A DNA stretch of 64,000 nt from Verrucomicrobiaceae bacterium UBA1938 (GTDB taxonomy: Bacteria; Verrucomicrobiota; Verrucomicrobiia; Verrucomicrobiales; Verrucomicrobiaceae). The notes under the pieces were generated by a model, which saw nothing but the letters and a program-made list of their open reading frames with translations, ran no database searches and was not told the DNA's origin. Where the stretch lies: positions 1-64,000 of the forward strand of contig DDFC01000012.1 in assembly GCA_002336895.1 (NCBI GenBank), in the 5' to 3' direction. The position numbers and the translations under genes were made by a program. This document shows, in pieces, positions 54,690 through 62,938 of this stretch (its first letter is position 1; every line of letters begins with the position of its first letter).

Positions 54690-57600
54690 TCAATCTTCTT
54701 CCGTGCGAACGCGCATGAAGAGCCGGGTATCTGTGCCAACTGGAATCTGCGCTGTGATTGAGTCCATGCCGTTGCCAGCGTCCGTCACGGTAAGGATCAC
54801 TCCATCGGCACTGGTGCTGGAGGCTGTGCCGATCCAGTAGGTGGTCCAGGCGCTCAGGTCGGTGCTCACCTCCACGGCCAAGTCCATGTCATTCTCAGTG
54901 CTGCGTGCCCGCGGGAAGGTCATGGTGAGATAGCCGCCGGAAAGGCTGCCGGAAACGACCGAAGTGTTGATCGAAGAGGGACTGAGACCAAAGACAAACT
55001 CCAGCGCGTTGGCGATGCCGTCATGGTCAGGATCGGCATTCTGCGCGGCATCCGCGCCGCTCAGCCCCTGCTTGGCCGCCCAGCTGGAGAAGTCATACTG
55101 CACACTTTCGTAGATCGTGAGCGTGCTTGTGGAGGTGAGCGCGCCATCGTAGGCCGAGGCGGTAAAGGCTGTGAAAAGCCCTGTACCTTCCATCGGCGGA
55201 GTCCATACCAGAAAGTCGCTTCTGGAGAAAGTGGTAACGCCCGGCGTCACGGGCAGGCCGTTGATGGTCATCGAACCACTGGGCACGCTGGTGATGAGCA
55301 ACACCACCGTGTCTCCATCCACATCTGTCGGAGACGTGCCGTTGTAAAACATGGCTCCTATAAAGCTGGCCCCATTGTTCGGGATGCCGTAGTCCGTCTC
55401 ACTATAGCTGTCCATGGCAGGAGCATCGTTTACAGCCGCAACACTAACACTTACCTGAACTGCGCTGGCAGAGGCGAGCGCACCGTCCCAGGCCGCGACC
55501 GAGAAGGCTGACAGGAGGCCATTGGCATTGGTCGCTGGCGTCCATGCAATGCTGTCTCCGCTGCTGATCAAGGTGGTGCCAGGCGTCACGCTGGAGCCGT
55601 TTTTGGTGAGCGTTCCGGAGCTCACGGCCGTGATCAGAAAACTGAGTGAGTCTCCATCGATGTCGGCCGCGTCCGATGCACTCATCAAAGTGGTATAGGT
55701 GATGTAATACGTCGTGTCCTCCACGCCACCGAGGCAAGTGCTCACGCTTGTGAGCGTGGGCGCGTCATTCACCGGAGCCACGTAGAAGGTGACGTTCAGC
55801 GCCGTGGTGGAAGCCAGCGTGCCGTCCCAGGCTTTGATGGTGAAGCCCACGATGTTCCCGTTTGTATTCGCGGCAGGGGTCCAGATGAGAGATTCACCCG
55901 TGCTGAGCAGGGTGCTCCCTGTCACGACTGCCGCACCGTTCTTCGTCAGGGTGCCGCTCACAAGCGATTCGATGCGGAAGCTGATGGGGTCTCCATTCGC
56001 ATCGAGTGCGTTGCACGCGGCAGCGAGCGTATTGTAGGTGAGTGTGAATGCTGCATCCTCGCCAGCGGCGTTGATGTTGTCGATGCTGGTCAGAGTAGGG
56101 GCTGTGTCGCTGCTGACAGCGTAGGTGGTGGTGGCTGTCTGAGAGACCGTGGCAGAGACCGTGCCATTTGCATCGTAGGAGGCCAGCGCAGTACGCTGGA
56201 CGCGACCACGTTCGATGCCATTGGCCACAAGAGAGGTATAAGAGCTGGAACCGGAATTGGCATTGCTGATGCCGACCCCGGTGGCTTTGCTTGTCCACGT
56301 GCTGCCATCGGTGGAGGCATCAACGCTGTAGGTGGCGCCTTCGACGGCATCCCAGGTCAGAGAGACGCTAGTGCCGCTGGCACTGGCGCTGGAGACATTC
56401 AGAGCGCGATTGGCACCGCCGCTAAACTGGTTTGTCACAGTCTCTGAAATGCTGGTGACTGTGCCACCCGTGGGAGTGCCGTAGAACCAGATGTTGCACA
56501 TGTAGGGGAACTGCGGCGTTCCAGTGCTGTCGATATTGAGAAAGTAGGCCCAGGTGCCGTTCGGAAACTCCGGAGTGACGCAGTAGCGCACATTGTATTC
56601 GTTGAGGTCGAAGTCCGTGCCTTGCTGATACTTGGTGCTGCCGGATTTGATGAGATCTCCAAGATAGGCCCAGTCCTGGATGTAACGGCCAAAAGGATAG
56701 GTCGTGCTCACACTAGGGCCGTTGGTGTTGGCCAGACCGAGACGCGTGGCCCAGGAAGGCAGCGTGCGCGTGGACCCGGTGGTGCTGATATTGTCCACGC
56801 CGGTGGTCGCGCCATTGCGTTTGACGAAACCGCCCACCATGCGGCGCACGCCGCTGCTGGCGCTCATGGCGCTGCTGTAGCCATAGGGGCCGTAGATTGG
56901 CAGGCCATCGAGCATCCAGCCGATGATGGGGGAGTGCTTCGTCGGGGAAAGGGTTTCGCTGTACGCCTTTGTCGTGCTGTTAAAGGCCACGGCATCGCCC
57001 AGCTGATAACGCAGTGCGATCGGGTTGGCGTGGTTATGATAAGTGCCGAGATTTTGCTGGTGCGCGAGGCTCTTGTCGAAGGTGATGCCTTCATTCACAT
57101 AGGCATCACGGTGCCAGGAACCGGTTGCAGGCGAGGACTCGGAGCCGTTTTGATAACCAAAACCGTCATTGGGGTCAAAGATCGACACACCGTCCACAAA
57201 CCAGCCGCAGGCCTGCTGCAGTACGTTGTTGAGCTTGAAGCCGGCCGTGCGTGTCTTGGTGGTGGGAATGCTGCCGAGCGTGCTGGTACGCGGAAGCTTC
57301 ACAATGGAGGCCTGATTGGTGGGCACATTGATGAACAAGGCGGAGTTGCTGCGAGTGGCGTCGTTGTACCAGGGTCCCATCAGGTAGGTGGCCAGCGAGG
57401 GAGTGCGCAGGTAGATCCAGCTGGCGGAATAATCCACCTGCTGCGGCCCCGCATACACTGGCTGTGACTGGGAAAGCGTGAAAGGGCCGGTGGTGCGCGT
57501 CCAAGTCGTCTCTGTGGTGCCTGCCAGCAAAGTCGTGTCTGTCTCTGTAATGCGTGCATACTTGCCCGTCTGCGCCACATACCAGGAGCTAAGCTGCGGA

Positions 57601-58013
57601 TCGCTGGTGGTCAGCGTGATGTTTACCGCAACAGCAGTGCTTGAAACCAGAGAGCCATCGTAAGCTCTGACACTGAAAGCCGTGACCGTGCCTGACGCGC
57701 CCGCCGCAGACGTCCATACCAGAGACTCGCCGCTGGCGAGCGTGGTGCTTCCCGTCTGCGCGTCGCTACCGTTTTTGGTCAGTGTACCGCTGCTCATCGA
57801 CTCGATGCGGAACTGGACGATGTCTCCGTCCACATCCGCTGCATTGGAGGCGGCTAGCAGGGTGCCATAGCTGATGGTGAAGGCCGTGGCGGTGGTTGCC
57901 CCGGTGAGTGTGGAAATGGTGGTGAGCGTGGGGGCATTGTTTGCCACTGCCGTTTGTGCAATGGCCGAGCAGATGAGTGCCAGCGTGGTGAGGAGGCTGA
58001 AAAGGTGGCGCAT
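54690..58013 (-). CDS. Large secreted YHYH-domain protein with cadherin-like repeats
   Basis: The protein has 1107 residues from the ATG at 58013 (MRHLFSLLTTLALICSAIAQ, a clean signal peptide); another ATG 11 codons upstream is less likely. A cadherin-like repeat is followed by the YHYH domain, with YHNHANPIALRYQLGD (Y325-H328) and HSPIIGWMLDGLPIYGPYGY. A fibronectin-III-like segment (SVSLTWDAVEGATYSVDAST) comes next, then three further cadherin-like repeats of about 95 residues that share TLTKNG and SIAWTPATNANG-type strings. The C-terminus ADPDHDGIANALEFVFGLSP and what follows is a common ending of Verrucomicrobia secreted proteins. YHYH domains are rich in His and may bind metal (inference). 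It is the last gene after the MbnP-MbnH fusion. Confidence 0.88.
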   Translation of the reverse strand: MRHLFSLLTTLALICSAIAQTAVANNAPTLTTISTLTGATTATAFTISYGTLLAASNAADVDGDIVQFRIESMSSGTLTKNGSDAQTGSTTLASGESLVWTSAAGASGTVTAFSVRAYDGSLVSSTAVAVNITLTTSDPQLSSWYVAQTGKYARITETDTTLLAGTTETTWTRTTGPFTLSQSQPVYAGPQQVDYSASWIYLRTPSLATYLMGPWYNDATRSNSALFINVPTNQASIVKLPRTSTLGSIPTTKTRTAGFKLNNVLQQACGWFVDGVSIFDPNDGFGYQNGSESSPATGSWHRDAYVNEGITFDKSLAHQQNLGTYHNHANPIALRYQLGDAVAFNSTTKAYSETLSPTKHSPIIGWMLDGLPIYGPYGYSSAMSASSGVRRMVGGFVKRNGATTGVDNISTTGSTRTLPSWATRLGLANTNGPSVSTTYPFGRYIQDWAYLGDLIKSGSTKYQQGTDFDLNEYNVRYCVTPEFPNGTWAYFLNIDSTGTPQFPYMCNIWFYGTPTGGTVTSISETVTNQFSGGANRALNVSSASASGTSVSLTWDAVEGATYSVDASTDGSTWTSKATGVGISNANSGSSSYTSLVANGIERGRVQRTALASYDANGTVSATVSQTATTTYAVSSDTAPTLTSIDNINAAGEDAAFTLTYNTLAAACNALDANGDPISFRIESLVSGTLTKNGAAVVTGSTLLSTGESLIWTPAANTNGNIVGFTIKAWDGTLASTTALNVTFYVAPVNDAPTLTSVSTCLGGVEDTTYYITYTTLMSASDAADIDGDSLSFLITAVSSGTLTKNGSSVTPGTTLISSGDSIAWTPATNANGLLSAFSVAAWDGALASASAVQVSVSVAAVNDAPAMDSYSETDYGIPNNGASFIGAMFYNGTSPTDVDGDTVVLLITSVPSGSMTINGLPVTPGVTTFSRSDFLVWTPPMEGTGLFTAFTASAYDGALTSTSTLTIYESVQYDFSSWAAKQGLSGADAAQNADPDHDGIANALEFVFGLSPSSINTSVVSGSLSGGYLTMTFPRARSTENDMDLAVEVSTDLSAWTTYWIGTASSTSADGVILTVTDAGNGMDSITAQIPVGTDTRLFMRVRTEED

Positions 58014-58106
58014 GCCCCCACCCTGGACACGTGGAGTAAACGCCATGTGTGCGCGTGGCGGAGATTTGTAAACGGACGGTAAATGTGAGCCAGCCCACAG
58101 GGCTGT

Positions 58107-59849
58107 TCACTCCTGGCCGAAGGAGTCGTCTGTGAGCGTCTTGAGAAACGCGACGAGAGCCGCCTTGTCCTCCGCCGTGAGGCCGAGGCCGTGGTTGCGC
58201 AGATGTTTGGCCAGATTTGGGTCCAGCGTCTGGCTGGGCTTCACGCCGTGGTCGTAATGCTCAATGACCTCCTCCAGAGTGGCAAATCGACCGTCGTGCA
58301 TGTAGGGCGCGGTGCGCGCAACATTGCGCAGACCGGGCACCATGAAGCGACCGCGGTCCGTGGGCTTGCCGCTCACTTTGGCAAATCCTTCGTCCTGCAT
58401 GCCTGCATCGTCATCGAGGCCGTTGTTGAGAAACAGGCTGTTGCTGAACTGCGCACCCCCGTGGCAGTGGAAACAGTCAGCGCCTTTGATGCCATGGCCG
58501 GGATCACTCTCGGTAAAGAAGAGGGTGAAGCCGCGCTGCTCCTGCTCGGTGAGCGTGGCCTTGCCGGAGACCATGCGATCCATTTTTGAGTCAGCAGAGA
58601 TGAGGGTGAGCAGGTACTGCTCCATGGCGCGCGCCATGCGATCCGGAGTGATTTCATCGCTGCCAAACGCCAGGTGAAACATCAGTTTGAGATCGCCAAG
58701 CTTAGCCACCACGTGGTCGAGCGTCTCGTGCATTTCCGTCGGGTCCTGGATAGGGCGCAGCGACTGGTCCCGCACCGTGGGTGCACGACCATCCCAGAAG
58801 AAGGAGGGCTTCCACGCGAGATTGAAGAGAGGCATGGCATTGCGCTTTCCCACCTGCCCTTCTGCGCCCAGGCTGAAGCGGCGCGGATCGCTGAATGCAG
58901 CCTTGCGGTCGTGGCAGCTGGCGCAGGACTGAGTGTTGTTGATGGAAAGACGCACATCATGAAAAAGGCGGTCGCCGAGGCGAACGCCTGCCACGGTAAG
59001 TGGATTGTCCTCAGGGAATTTCACCGCTGGAAAATGAGGCGGGATTTTTGCGGCAATGAGCGGGGGCTTCCAGCTCGTGTCTTCTTCGTGTGCTTTCTTC
59101 GGAGTGAGATCGGGCTCCAGACGCACGATGCCAAAGGCACGCACCGCGTTGTCGGCGATCCGTTCCGCCAGCCCGCCATCCTCCCCCGAGTGAGTTGAGT
59201 CGGCTTTCGGAATGTCGATGGCATGCGACCCGGAAAAAATGCGGTCTGCATGCAGGCTGAGGGTGAGGAGCTGATCATTACGAAGATCCAGCGCCAGCGG
59301 CACCTCCACCGTGGCGCGGCATTTCTGACCTGCGAGATGGTAGGAGTAGCCGCCGAGCTTTTCATCCGGCTGGCGATAGCGCCCCTCGATGGCGAGAAAA
59401 ATGTACTGCCCACGCCAGCTCCAGTGCAGTTGATTGACCTCGGGATTCAAAGCGTGACCCGCAGGCCATGAGGCGGCGTCCTTGCGGTCAGTGCCCTCAT
59501 CCAGCCCCACGTCAAATCTCAGCGCGCGATAGACTGCCGGAGGAATGCCATCGAGCACAAAGGACAGCTTCTGCCTGCCCACATCCACCAGCGCCACCCA
59601 GTTCTTTGCGCCGATCCACCCGCCATCCTCGCGCTGAAGCTCCGCATGCGAAAGCAGCATGGCAATGCGTGACACGGAGAGTGTGCTACCCGCCGCAGTT
59701 TTTAAACCGAAGGCGTCCAGTACGAGCGGCTTCCCCTCCCACCGCGGCTCGATCCGCACTGTGAGCTGCGCTGCCGCGAAGCATGAGTGCTCCAAAGCAA
59801 AAGCGAGAAGAAGAAACACCAGAGAATGCAAGGGCAGGCGGAGCCGCAT
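58107..59849 (-). CDS. Fusion of MbnP-like copper-binding domain and MauG/MbnH-type diheme peroxidase
   Basis: The protein has 580 residues from the ATG at 59849 (MRLRLPLHSLVFLLLAFALE, signal peptide to about 24). The frame extends upstream but gains nothing recognisable. Residues about 28-260 match MbnP: LTVRIEPRWEGKPLVLDAFG, NPEVNQLHWSWRGQYIFLAI and SYHLAGQKCRATVEVPLAL. Residues about 285-575 are a diheme cytochrome c peroxidase/MauG domain with heme sites CASCH (C309, C312, H313) and CFHCH (C459, C462, H463). GDRLFHDVRLSINNTQSC and YMHDGRFATLEEVIEHYDHG are typical. In known MbnP/MbnH pairs, made as two proteins, MbnH oxidises a Trp of MbnP to kynurenine, creating a copper site. Here both are in one chain. 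Confidence 0.88.
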   Translation of the reverse strand: MRLRLPLHSLVFLLLAFALEHSCFAAAQLTVRIEPRWEGKPLVLDAFGLKTAAGSTLSVSRIAMLLSHAELQREDGGWIGAKNWVALVDVGRQKLSFVLDGIPPAVYRALRFDVGLDEGTDRKDAASWPAGHALNPEVNQLHWSWRGQYIFLAIEGRYRQPDEKLGGYSYHLAGQKCRATVEVPLALDLRNDQLLTLSLHADRIFSGSHAIDIPKADSTHSGEDGGLAERIADNAVRAFGIVRLEPDLTPKKAHEEDTSWKPPLIAAKIPPHFPAVKFPEDNPLTVAGVRLGDRLFHDVRLSINNTQSCASCHDRKAAFSDPRRFSLGAEGQVGKRNAMPLFNLAWKPSFFWDGRAPTVRDQSLRPIQDPTEMHETLDHVVAKLGDLKLMFHLAFGSDEITPDRMARAMEQYLLTLISADSKMDRMVSGKATLTEQEQRGFTLFFTESDPGHGIKGADCFHCHGGAQFSNSLFLNNGLDDDAGMQDEGFAKVSGKPTDRGRFMVPGLRNVARTAPYMHDGRFATLEEVIEHYDHGVKPSQTLDPNLAKHLRNHGLGLTAEDKAALVAFLKTLTDDSFGQE

Positions 59850-59908
59850 GTGGCAAAATACAAACAGTGAGGTGCGTAGCAAATGTGTGATGGTGATTTT
59901 GCATGCCG

Positions 59909-60484
59909 TCAGGCCGCACGCAGAAGAGCACTGCGAACCTCGCCCATGCCAAGCAGCTCTTTCAGACGCCTGCGTGCCCGACACAGCGCCACACGATCAC
60001 GCCCTGACAGAGGAGTCTGGCGCACTTTGCCACCGCTGCGAGAGGCATCATAGTGCCCCAGCCATGCCTCCACGTGCGGCCACTGGGAGGGAGCCAGTTC
60101 CCGACGCAGTGTCTGCAATGCAGACTCAATAGCCTGCAGAGCCCACGAGCGGTCCATCAGCGTCGCTGGAGTGTGTGCATCTGAAACTGCAAGCGCCACC
60201 GCCTCCACGTCAGGCAAAGCCACCGTGCGGGAGCAGTCCCGGCGCTGCTGGTGGCGGAACCGCCAGTGGCGTGAGAGCATGCTTTTCAGATAAAGACGCA
60301 GCGTACTCAGCTGCTCCTCATCCGAGAGGCTGCCGATCTGCTGCCACCGACCCGTGCGCAGCAGTCTGGCAAAGACATCCTGCACGGCGTCTTCCGCATC
60401 AGCCAGCGAGCCGCAGCGGCGCATGGCGTCAGAGATCAAAATGCGGCGATGCTGCAGGCAGTCGGGCGTGGATACACTTGTCAT
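59909..60484 (-). CDS. ECF-like RNA polymerase sigma factor
   Basis: The protein has 191 residues from the ATG at 60484 (MTSVSTPDCLQHRRILISDA); an upstream TTG at 60514 is possible. Region 2 is recognisable (CGSLADAEDAVQDVFARLLR and LRLYLKSMLSRHWRFRHQQR). The C-terminal region 4 (SGRDRVALCRARRRLKELLG) is divergent. The gene is 59 nt upstream of the MbnP-MbnH fusion on the same strand and divergent from the two-component genes. It probably directs transcription of its own operon. No anti-sigma gene is adjacent. Confidence 0.82.
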   Translation of the reverse strand: MTSVSTPDCLQHRRILISDAMRRCGSLADAEDAVQDVFARLLRTGRWQQIGSLSDEEQLSTLRLYLKSMLSRHWRFRHQQRRDCSRTVALPDVEAVALAVSDAHTPATLMDRSWALQAIESALQTLRRELAPSQWPHVEAWLGHYDASRSGGKVRQTPLSGRDRVALCRARRRLKELLGMGEVRSALLRAA

Positions 60485-60524
60485 GATGACCAGAGGGTCC
60501 GCCGTTACTGTCAATTCCGTGTGA

Positions 60525-60554
60525 ACACTCCGAGGAGAATTGTCAACCGAGTGT
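60525..60554. promoter_or_regulatory. Inverted repeat in the divergent sigma factor/response-regulator promoter region
   Basis: ACACTC (60525-60530) and GAGTGT (60549-60554) are inverted around an 18-nt centre, between the two divergent starts at 60484 and 60596. On the minus strand TTGACA occurs twice in this gap. A binding site for the OmpR-type regulator encoded next door is possible, but the arms are short. Confidence 0.3.
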
Positions 60555-60595
60555 AAAATCCAACCACCCGCGCGCGAACCATGTAAACTGCCCCC

Positions 60596-61321
60596 GTGCC
60601 TCCGCCCTCCACAGCCCTCCCGCGCATCCTGATGATCGATGATGATCGCTCGCTAACCGAGCTGATCCGCGAGTACCTGCAGCCCATGGGCTACGAGGTG
60701 CAGGGAGTGCACACCGGCGATGCCGGGCTGGAGCGCGCCACCAGCGAGGACTGGCATGCCATCATCCTGGATGTGATGCTTCCAGGCATGGACGGCTTTG
60801 AGGTGCTGAAGCAGCTGCGCAAGGTGAGCAATGCGCCCGTGCTCATGCTCACCGGTCGCAGCGACGAAACAGACCGCATCGTTGGCCTTGAAGTCGGCGC
60901 GGATGACTACCTGCCAAAAACCTTCTCCATGCGCGAACTGCTCGCACGCCTGCGAGCTGTCACGCGCCGCACGGCCAACTCCGCGCCTGCCGCACAGGAG
61001 ACGCAGCCGGAGATCGTCATCGGCCCGCTGCGCATCAAGCCCGAGGCACGCATCGCCGTGGTGGATGACAAGCCCCTGAACCTGCGCCCTGTGGAGTTTG
61101 ATCTGCTGCTCGCACTGGCCAAGGGCAAGGGCCGTGTGCGCACTCGCGACTGGCTGCTCGACCAGGTGCGCGATCGTGAGTACGAGGTCTTCGACCGCAG
61201 CATCGACATGCACATCTCCTCACTGCGCAAAAAACTCGGCGATGATCCGAAGGAGCCGCGCTTCATCCGCACCTACCGCAGCGCCGGCTACATGCTCATC
61301 GACCCCGCCCAGGAGCCATGA
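60596..61321 (+). CDS. OmpR-family response regulator (CpxR-like)
   Basis: The protein has 241 residues from a GTG at 60596. The receiver domain has the acidic pocket IDDD (14-17), the phosphoacceptor D59 in IILDVMLPGMDGFEV, T in LMLTGRSDETD and K in YLPKTF. The C-terminal winged helix (LNLRPVEFDLLLALAKGKGR, YEVFDRSIDMHISSLRKKLG, IRTYRSAGYMLI) is of OmpR type. It overlaps the sensor kinase by four bases (ATGA). It is divergent from the sigma factor/MbnP-MbnH/YHYH genes and is likely to control them, itself, or both (inference). Confidence 0.95.
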   Translation: MPPPSTALPRILMIDDDRSLTELIREYLQPMGYEVQGVHTGDAGLERATSEDWHAIILDVMLPGMDGFEVLKQLRKVSNAPVLMLTGRSDETDRIVGLEVGADDYLPKTFSMRELLARLRAVTRRTANSAPAAQETQPEIVIGPLRIKPEARIAVVDDKPLNLRPVEFDLLLALAKGKGRVRTRDWLLDQVRDREYEVFDRSIDMHISSLRKKLGDDPKEPRFIRTYRSAGYMLIDPAQEP

Positions 61322-62736
61322 AAACGCGTATTCCCATCTTTGCGAAAATCGTTGCCATTTTCATGGCCAATGTCGTGCTGCTGGCGCTGATCCTCATCTG
61401 GGTGCTGCAGCAGGGGTGGGGCATGACGGCCATGCCAGCCTTTCGCTCCGACAAACTGGAGCGAGTGGGGGGCGAACTGCTGCGCACACTGGAGCAAGCA
61501 CCCTTTGCGGAATGGGATGCACTGCTCGCCCGCGCTTCACAACAGCATGGCGTCACCTTTTACCTCTTCTCCACAGACGGCCCGCGCCTCGCGGGACCAG
61601 CAGATTTCCTGCCCGGCAATGTGCATAATGAGGTTACCGCAGATGAAAATGGCGAGCTGCATCCCGGCAATGCCTCAGTGCTGCCACCCGACGCAGCACC
61701 GCCACCAAAGATCGACCTCAACGCCCGCCCTGTGCTCTCCGCGAACAATGGCTACTGGTGTTTTCTGCGCGGCTTCTTGAACCATCGCGAAGGCAAAGGG
61801 CGCGTAGCGCTGGTAACACGCTCAGGCTCCCCCACTGGCAACGGCTTCTACGCCGACACCAGCGCGATCTACTGGATCATCGGAGGCATGCTCGCCGCCA
61901 GTGCTCTGCTCTGGCTGCCTTTTGTGGGTTCCTACACTCGCAGCCTGCGGCGGATGCAGGCCACCTCCCGGCAGCTGGCCGCCGGAAACTTCAGCGCACG
62001 CGTGGATGAAAAGCGCACGGACGAGCTGGGTGCCCTGGGCCATAGCGTCAACCATATGGCAGACCAAATCGGCGCGCTGGTGGACGGGCAGAAGCGTCTC
62101 CTCGGCGACATCGCGCACGAGCTCAGCGCCCCCATCGCCCGCATGCAGGCCATCATCGGCATACTGGAATCTCAAAGCACGGGTGCGTCGGAGAAATATG
62201 TCACACGCCTGGACGACGAACTGCAGCAGATGGGCGTGCTGGTGCAGGAGCTGCTGAGCCTATCCAAGGCCAACCTGCGCCGCAGTGTGGAGCTGCGCCC
62301 CGTACATTTGCGCCAGCAGCTTCAGCGCGTGATCGAACGCGAAAAACGCAACGGAGAGCAGATCATTCTCAATGTGCCCGAAGGCACCACCGTGATCAGC
62401 GAGCCCGAGCTGCTCTCCCGTGCCGTGGGCAATGTGCTGCGAAACGCCATCCGCTACGCCGGACACGCAGGCCCTATCACCATCGACGCCACATGCCGCA
62501 ATGATGAGGCCATCATCACCATCGCGGATCAAGGCCCGGGTGTGCCTGAGGAGGCCCTGCCGCGCCTGTTTGACGCTTTCTACCGTCCCGACACCGCCCG
62601 CTCGCGCGAAAACGGCGGCAGCGGCCTGGGACTGGCTATCGTGAAGAGCTGTGTGGAGGCGGTGCATGGCTCCGTGACCGCCCGTAACCGCCCCGGCGGC
62701 GGCCTCGAAGTCCAGATCGCGCAACCGATGGGGTGA
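61318..62736 (+). CDS. Sensor histidine kinase (CpxA-like)
   Basis: The protein has 472 residues. TM1 is at about 7-29 (AKIVAIFMANVVLLALILIW). A periplasmic sensor of about 145 residues follows, then TM2 (IYWIIGGMLAASALLWLPFV, about 180-200) and a HAMP linker (RRMQATSRQLAAGNFSARVD). The phosphorylated His is H267 in LLGDIAHELSAPIARMQ. The ATPase domain has NVLRNAIRYAG (N box), ADQGPGVPEEALPRLFDAFY and NGGSGLGLAIVKSCVEAVHG. Its likely partner is the overlapping response regulator. The signal may be envelope stress or a metal, judging by the neighbours (inference). Confidence 0.95.
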   Translation: MKTRIPIFAKIVAIFMANVVLLALILIWVLQQGWGMTAMPAFRSDKLERVGGELLRTLEQAPFAEWDALLARASQQHGVTFYLFSTDGPRLAGPADFLPGNVHNEVTADENGELHPGNASVLPPDAAPPPKIDLNARPVLSANNGYWCFLRGFLNHREGKGRVALVTRSGSPTGNGFYADTSAIYWIIGGMLAASALLWLPFVGSYTRSLRRMQATSRQLAAGNFSARVDEKRTDELGALGHSVNHMADQIGALVDGQKRLLGDIAHELSAPIARMQAIIGILESQSTGASEKYVTRLDDELQQMGVLVQELLSLSKANLRRSVELRPVHLRQQLQRVIEREKRNGEQIILNVPEGTTVISEPELLSRAVGNVLRNAIRYAGHAGPITIDATCRNDEAIITIADQGPGVPEEALPRLFDAFYRPDTARSRENGGSGLGLAIVKSCVEAVHGSVTARNRPGGGLEVQIAQPMG

Positions 62737-62851
62737 CCACTCCCCTCAAACTCTTTTCTCCTCCTGCTTGCATGCCCGAAAGGGTACGTTTATACAAAAC
62801 CGGTATCAGCAAAACTGCACTGCTTTGTGTTTCTTTGATGATCAACACCAT

Positions 62852-62926
62852 GCGTGGATAGCTCAGTGGTAGAGCGGCTCGTTTACACCGAGTTGGTCGG
62901 GGGTTCGAATCCCTCTCCGCGCACCA
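62852..62926 (+). tRNA. tRNA-Val (anticodon TAC)
   Basis: A full cloverleaf can be drawn. The acceptor GCGTGGA pairs with TCCGCGC, the D-arm is GCTC/GAGC, and the anticodon stem is GCTCG/CGAGT with loop TTTACAC (anticodon TAC). The T-arm is GGGGG/CCCTC with TTCGAAT, and discriminator A is followed by an encoded CCA. The anticodon reads GUA, so valine. It lies 115 nt after the histidine kinase on the same strand. Confidence 0.95.
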
Positions 62927-62938
62927 CCTCAAACAAGA

